A DNA stretch of 9,419 nucleotides from Deltaproteobacteria bacterium. Its GTDB lineage: Bacteria > Desulfobacterota > SM23-61. The DNA lies in NCBI GenBank assembly GCA_029857975.1, contig JAOUFX010000063.1:1-9419 (forward strand), written 5' to 3'. How positions within the stretch are numbered: the stretch's first letter is position 1; each line of letters begins with the position of its first letter. The notes beneath the pieces are model-generated. The model was not told the DNA's origin and made no database searches. It was given only the letters and a program-made list of their open reading frames with translations. Shown piece after piece: positions 7,430 through 9,419 of the stretch. Made by a program: the position numbers and the translations under genes.

Positions 7430-8023
7430 CTACACCTTAATTACCTTCCCTGCTTGGATTAGTGAGGTTAGGATTTCATACATATTCGAGACTTTCCCCA
7501 CTTGCAGATCTTTTTTTATTCCGAAATAATCCAAACAAGTCCCGCAGCATAGGATCTCCACCCCTTTCGCGTTTAGTTCCAGTAGATCCTCCAGAACTTC
7601 GGACCCCGCACAGGCCAGTTTTACACCGTTATTCATGAAAATAATTTTCTTTAAGTTGGTTTCTGATTGCTCTAACGTTTGCAGGAAGGACCGCATCAGA
7701 ATTTTTCCTAACTCTTCTGAACCTCGGCCCAGAGAATCAGAATCAATGAAAATGGCCAAATCGGTGACCACCTGGTCCTGTTTCGTTTCGGCTTTTTCGG
7801 ATCTATTCAGTCCGCCTCTTTGAATGGTCAAAAAAAATGTTCCTTTTTCTTCGGCTACGCTCACTCGACACCCTTGGCTTTCGGCAAACCGGCGCACATT
7901 TTCTTTTGAACCCGCGTTATCCAGCAGAACTACAACTTCTCCGGCATCCTGCTCTTCCAAGGCTTTTTTCGTTTCCATGACGGGCTGGGGGCAGGCCAGT
8001 CCCCGACAATCGATTCGTTTCAT
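7430..8023 (-). CDS. yedF: Sulfurtransferase-like selenium metabolism protein YedF (TusA + DsrE-like)
   Basis: This 197-residue protein has a TusA/SirA-like domain (residues 1-70) with the catalytic CPxP motif, CRGLACPQP (Cys11), and the block GSKENVRRFAESQGC. A polar linker (71-85) leads to a DsrE-like domain (86-197) ending in EILCCGTCLDYFGIKKDLQVGKVSNMYEI (157-184), with Cys159, Cys160 and Cys163. This two-domain architecture and the CGTCLDY signature match the selenium metabolism protein YedF family, found mainly in bacteria that use selenium. The persulfide or selenide carrier role is inferred in the field rather than proven. The start is supported by a purine-rich GAGGAGAGGG site just before the ATG on the minus strand. 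It is convergent with the GT4 gene and divergent from the two-CW gene, with a 71-base shared spacer. No selA, selB, selD or tRNA-Sec gene is in view. Confidence 0.87.
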   Translation of the reverse strand: MKRIDCRGLACPQPVMETKKALEEQDAGEVVVLLDNAGSKENVRRFAESQGCRVSVAEEKGTFFLTIQRGGLNRSEKAETKQDQVVTDLAIFIDSDSLGRGSEELGKILMRSFLQTLEQSETNLKKIIFMNNGVKLACAGSEVLEDLLELNAKGVEILCCGTCLDYFGIKKDLQVGKVSNMYEILTSLIQAGKVIKV

Positions 8024-8039
8024 TTATCCCTCTCCTCTC

Positions 8040-8068
8040 TTGAGTCTTCTCTCTGCTTGTTGTAATAT
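8040..8068 (+). promoter_or_regulatory. Putative promoter for the two-CW / GTPase pair
   Basis: TTGAGT (8040-8045), a 17-base spacer and TAATAT (8063-8068) form a moderate sigma-70-like promoter in the yedF/two-CW divergent spacer. Each hexamer is about a 4/6 match. It would give a leader of roughly 20 bases. I could not identify an equally good promoter for yedF on the other strand. Confidence 0.35.
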
Positions 8069-8094
8069 AGCATAAAATATCCGGAGGCCTCATC

Positions 8095-8310
8095 ATGAAG
8101 TTCAAAGGCAAGGAACAATGCTGGGAACATAGGCAATGCGGAAAGGATAAGGACGGCAGCTGTCCGGCCTATCCAAACTACGGCCGGTTATGCTGGCCGA
8201 TTGCCGGGACGAAATGCCGGGGCCAGGTTCAGGGGATTCATGCCCAGACCATCCCAGACTGTGAGGCCTGTGATTTTTTTCAATCCGTAGTTTGGAACGG
8301 AATCTCTTGA
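8095..8310 (+). CDS. Small Cys-rich two-CW domain protein
   Basis: This 71-residue protein carries seven cysteines: C9, C15, C23, C33, C41, C56 and C59. The spacing fits the two-CW domain: CWEHRQC (9-15), CPAY (23-26), CWPIAGTKC (33-41), then a closing CEAC-DFF (56-62). Two Cys-Trp pairs (C9-W10 and C33-W34) give the domain its name. In other proteins this domain is attached to sensors or stands alone. The cysteines suggest binding of metal, an Fe-S cluster or a cofactor, but no biochemical function is established to my knowledge. There is no signal peptide or membrane segment. A good Shine-Dalgarno, GGAGG (8083-8087), lies 7 bases before the ATG. The GTPase gene begins 18 bases after its stop, so the two are probably co-transcribed. 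Confidence 0.82.
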   Translation: MKFKGKEQCWEHRQCGKDKDGSCPAYPNYGRLCWPIAGTKCRGQVQGIHAQTIPDCEACDFFQSVVWNGIS

Positions 8311-8328
8311 GCGGCTCTAAGAGGCCTT

Positions 8329-9315
8329 ATGCCTGCCAACCTCCCGCCTCAATATAAGGAAGCCGAAGAACGTTACCGCCGGGCGAGGACCAACGAAGAA
8401 AAGGTCCTGGCCTTGGAGGAGATGCTGGCGATCATCCCCCATCATAAAGGGACGGATAAGCTTATTGCCCAGCTGCGCAAACGCCTTTCTCAACATAAAG
8501 AAGAAGCGAAACGTCGCCCTTCGACTTCCCGGCAAATCGACCCTTTCGTCGTCAGAAAAGAGGGAGCAGCGCAGGTCTTATTGGTGGGGTTGCCCAACGG
8601 AGGCAAATCTCAAATTTTGGCTTCATTAACCAACGCCCTTCCGATCATTGCCGACTACCCTTTCACTACCCGTCTGCCCTTACCGGGGATGATGAAATTC
8701 GAGAACATCCAAATTCAAATGGTGGACACTCCCCCATTGATGGACGAATACGCTGAGTCGGGCCTTTTCAACCTCATCCGCAGCGCCGATGCACTGGTGA
8801 TCATCCTGGATTTGACCGAAGACTGCCGCACCCAGATCGAACTTGTCCTCGAAGAACTGGACCGCCGTAGGATCAGGATTCTAAAGAAAGGGGAAGAAAA
8901 AAAGACCGAGTTGGGCCTTTTTTACAAAAGGGCTGTCTTCGCCGGCAACAAGGCCGACCTTCAGGTTGCTCAGGCGCATTGCCGAAAACTGTTGGGAGAA
9001 TTCTCAGCGATTTACCCCCTCTTGTGCATCTCCGCCAAGGAAAACCTCAATCTGGATGAGCTGAAAAAAGATATCTTTGGCATCTTGGATACGGTCCGCG
9101 CCTACACCAAAGCTCCAGGCAAGCCCGCGGATTTACAAGACCCGGTAATCCTGCCAAAAGGCAGCACAATCCTTGATTTTGCCGCTCAAATTCACAAAGA
9201 CTTTGCTCAAAAATTAAAATTCGCCCGCCTCTGGGGCAAGGAAAAATATAACGGGCAGATGGTTCAGCGGGATTATGTGCTCAAAGATGGAGACATCATT
9301 GAACTGCATACCTAA
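8329..9315 (+). CDS. DRG/Obg-like GTPase with C-terminal TGS domain
   Basis: This 328-residue translation-factor-class GTPase is of the Obg/DRG group. Residues 1-80 are a charged helical N-terminus (MPANLPPQYKEAEERYRRA...) as in DRG-like proteins. The G domain follows: G1 GLPNGGKS (87-94), G2 Thr in DYPFTTR (109-115), G3 DTPP (133-136), G4 NKAD (207-210) and G5 SAK (235-237). A C-terminal TGS domain (about 271-328) starts at DPVILPKGSTILDFAAQIHKD and ends KDGDIIELHT. Members bind GTP and contact ribosomes or RNA, but bacterial versions are little studied. At G3 the usual Gly of DxxG is Pro136. My recollection is that DTPP recurs in this bacterial subgroup, so it is probably a family feature rather than damage. 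The site AAGAGG (8319-8324) lies close to the ATG. It sits 18 bases after the two-CW gene. Confidence 0.87.
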   Translation: MPANLPPQYKEAEERYRRARTNEEKVLALEEMLAIIPHHKGTDKLIAQLRKRLSQHKEEAKRRPSTSRQIDPFVVRKEGAAQVLLVGLPNGGKSQILASLTNALPIIADYPFTTRLPLPGMMKFENIQIQMVDTPPLMDEYAESGLFNLIRSADALVIILDLTEDCRTQIELVLEELDRRRIRILKKGEEKKTELGLFYKRAVFAGNKADLQVAQAHCRKLLGEFSAIYPLLCISAKENLNLDELKKDIFGILDTVRAYTKAPGKPADLQDPVILPKGSTILDFAAQIHKDFAQKLKFARLWGKEKYNGQMVQRDYVLKDGDIIELHT

Positions 9316-9319
9316 AGAC

Positions 9320-9411
9320 CGTAAGGCGTAAGTCGTGAGTGGTGAAAGAATACCACCTCCCACGTTAAGCCTTACGCCTCACGTCTTGCGCCTTACGCCT
9401 TGCGTCTTAAG
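9320..9411. repeat. Degenerate 7-bp tandem repeat array in inverted halves
   Basis: The left half reads CGTAAGG, CGTAAGT, CGTGAGT, GGTGAAA (9320-9347). The right half reads CCTTACG, CCTCACG, TCTTGCG, CCTTACG, CCTTGCG, TCTTAAG (9370-9411), which are 7-mers of the reverse-complement type. The halves can fold: CGTAAGG/CCTTACG (9320-9326 with 9370-9376), CGTG/CACG (9334-9337 with 9361-9364) and GTGGT/ACCAC (9339-9343 with 9352-9356). An alternative 10-bp pairing joins 9323-9332 to 9392-9401. It begins 4 bases after the GTPase stop, so it may help end that transcript. The array may continue beyond the window. Confidence 0.8.
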
Positions 9412-9419
9412 TTTTACTT

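Noticed and set aside
7241..7462. A 73-codon open frame across the convergent spacer
   Set aside because: It runs through tandem repeats, the palindrome and the 3' end of yedF, with a low-complexity translation and no ribosome binding site.
9320..9419. CRISPR-like array
   Set aside because: Units are 7 bp with no unique spacers and no long direct repeat, so it does not have CRISPR architecture.

Overview
The window looks like chromosomal DNA from an anaerobic bacterium. A Desulfobacterota (deltaproteobacterial) lineage is my best guess. It rests on gene content: a ferredoxin-linked 2-oxoacid oxidoreductase, a tripartite tricarboxylate transporter (TTT), a YedF selenium-metabolism protein, a two-CW protein, a DRG-like TGS GTPase, and heptamer and CGCAG-type intergenic repeats. 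No 16S or other marker gene is present, so the placement is an inference.

Layout. (1) 1-777 is the 3' part of a pyruvate/2-oxoacid:ferredoxin oxidoreductase beta subunit, cut by the window edge. (2) 778-1130 is non-coding. It holds a long imperfect inverted repeat (796-876), a plausible sigma-70-type promoter (1025-1053) and an overlapping palindrome that could be an operator. (3) 1131-5910 reads as one transcription unit: tctC (periplasmic binding protein), an intercistronic terminator-like hairpin, tctB, tctA and a signal-less gamma-glutamyltransferase-family enzyme. (4) 5974-7203 is a GT4 enzyme of the actinobacterial-type glycogen synthase / maltose-1-phosphate synthase family. (5) 7204-7429 separates convergent genes and holds a 10-bp tandem repeat and a 16-bp perfect palindrome. 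(6) yedF lies on the minus strand (7430-8023). It is divergent from a plus-strand pair: a 71-residue Cys-rich two-CW protein and a DRG/Obg-type GTPase with a C-terminal TGS domain (8329-9315). (7) 9320-9411 is an array of degenerate 7-bp repeats in inverted halves, able to fold into a hairpin.

How the genes may work together. TctC should bind a small anionic solute and pass it to the TctAB permease. The linked cytosolic GGT-like hydrolase may act on the imported compound or a derivative, which would hint at a gamma-glutamyl or other amide-bearing substrate. This is inferred only from linkage. The glycan enzyme, the yedF gene and the two-CW/GTPase pair look like separate functions. I see no defence system, mobile element, CRISPR array, tRNA or rRNA. 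The most unusual items are the heptamer array, the two-CW/DRG-TGS pairing, the Gly-to-Pro change in the GTPase G3 motif, and the regulatory architecture around the TTT operon.
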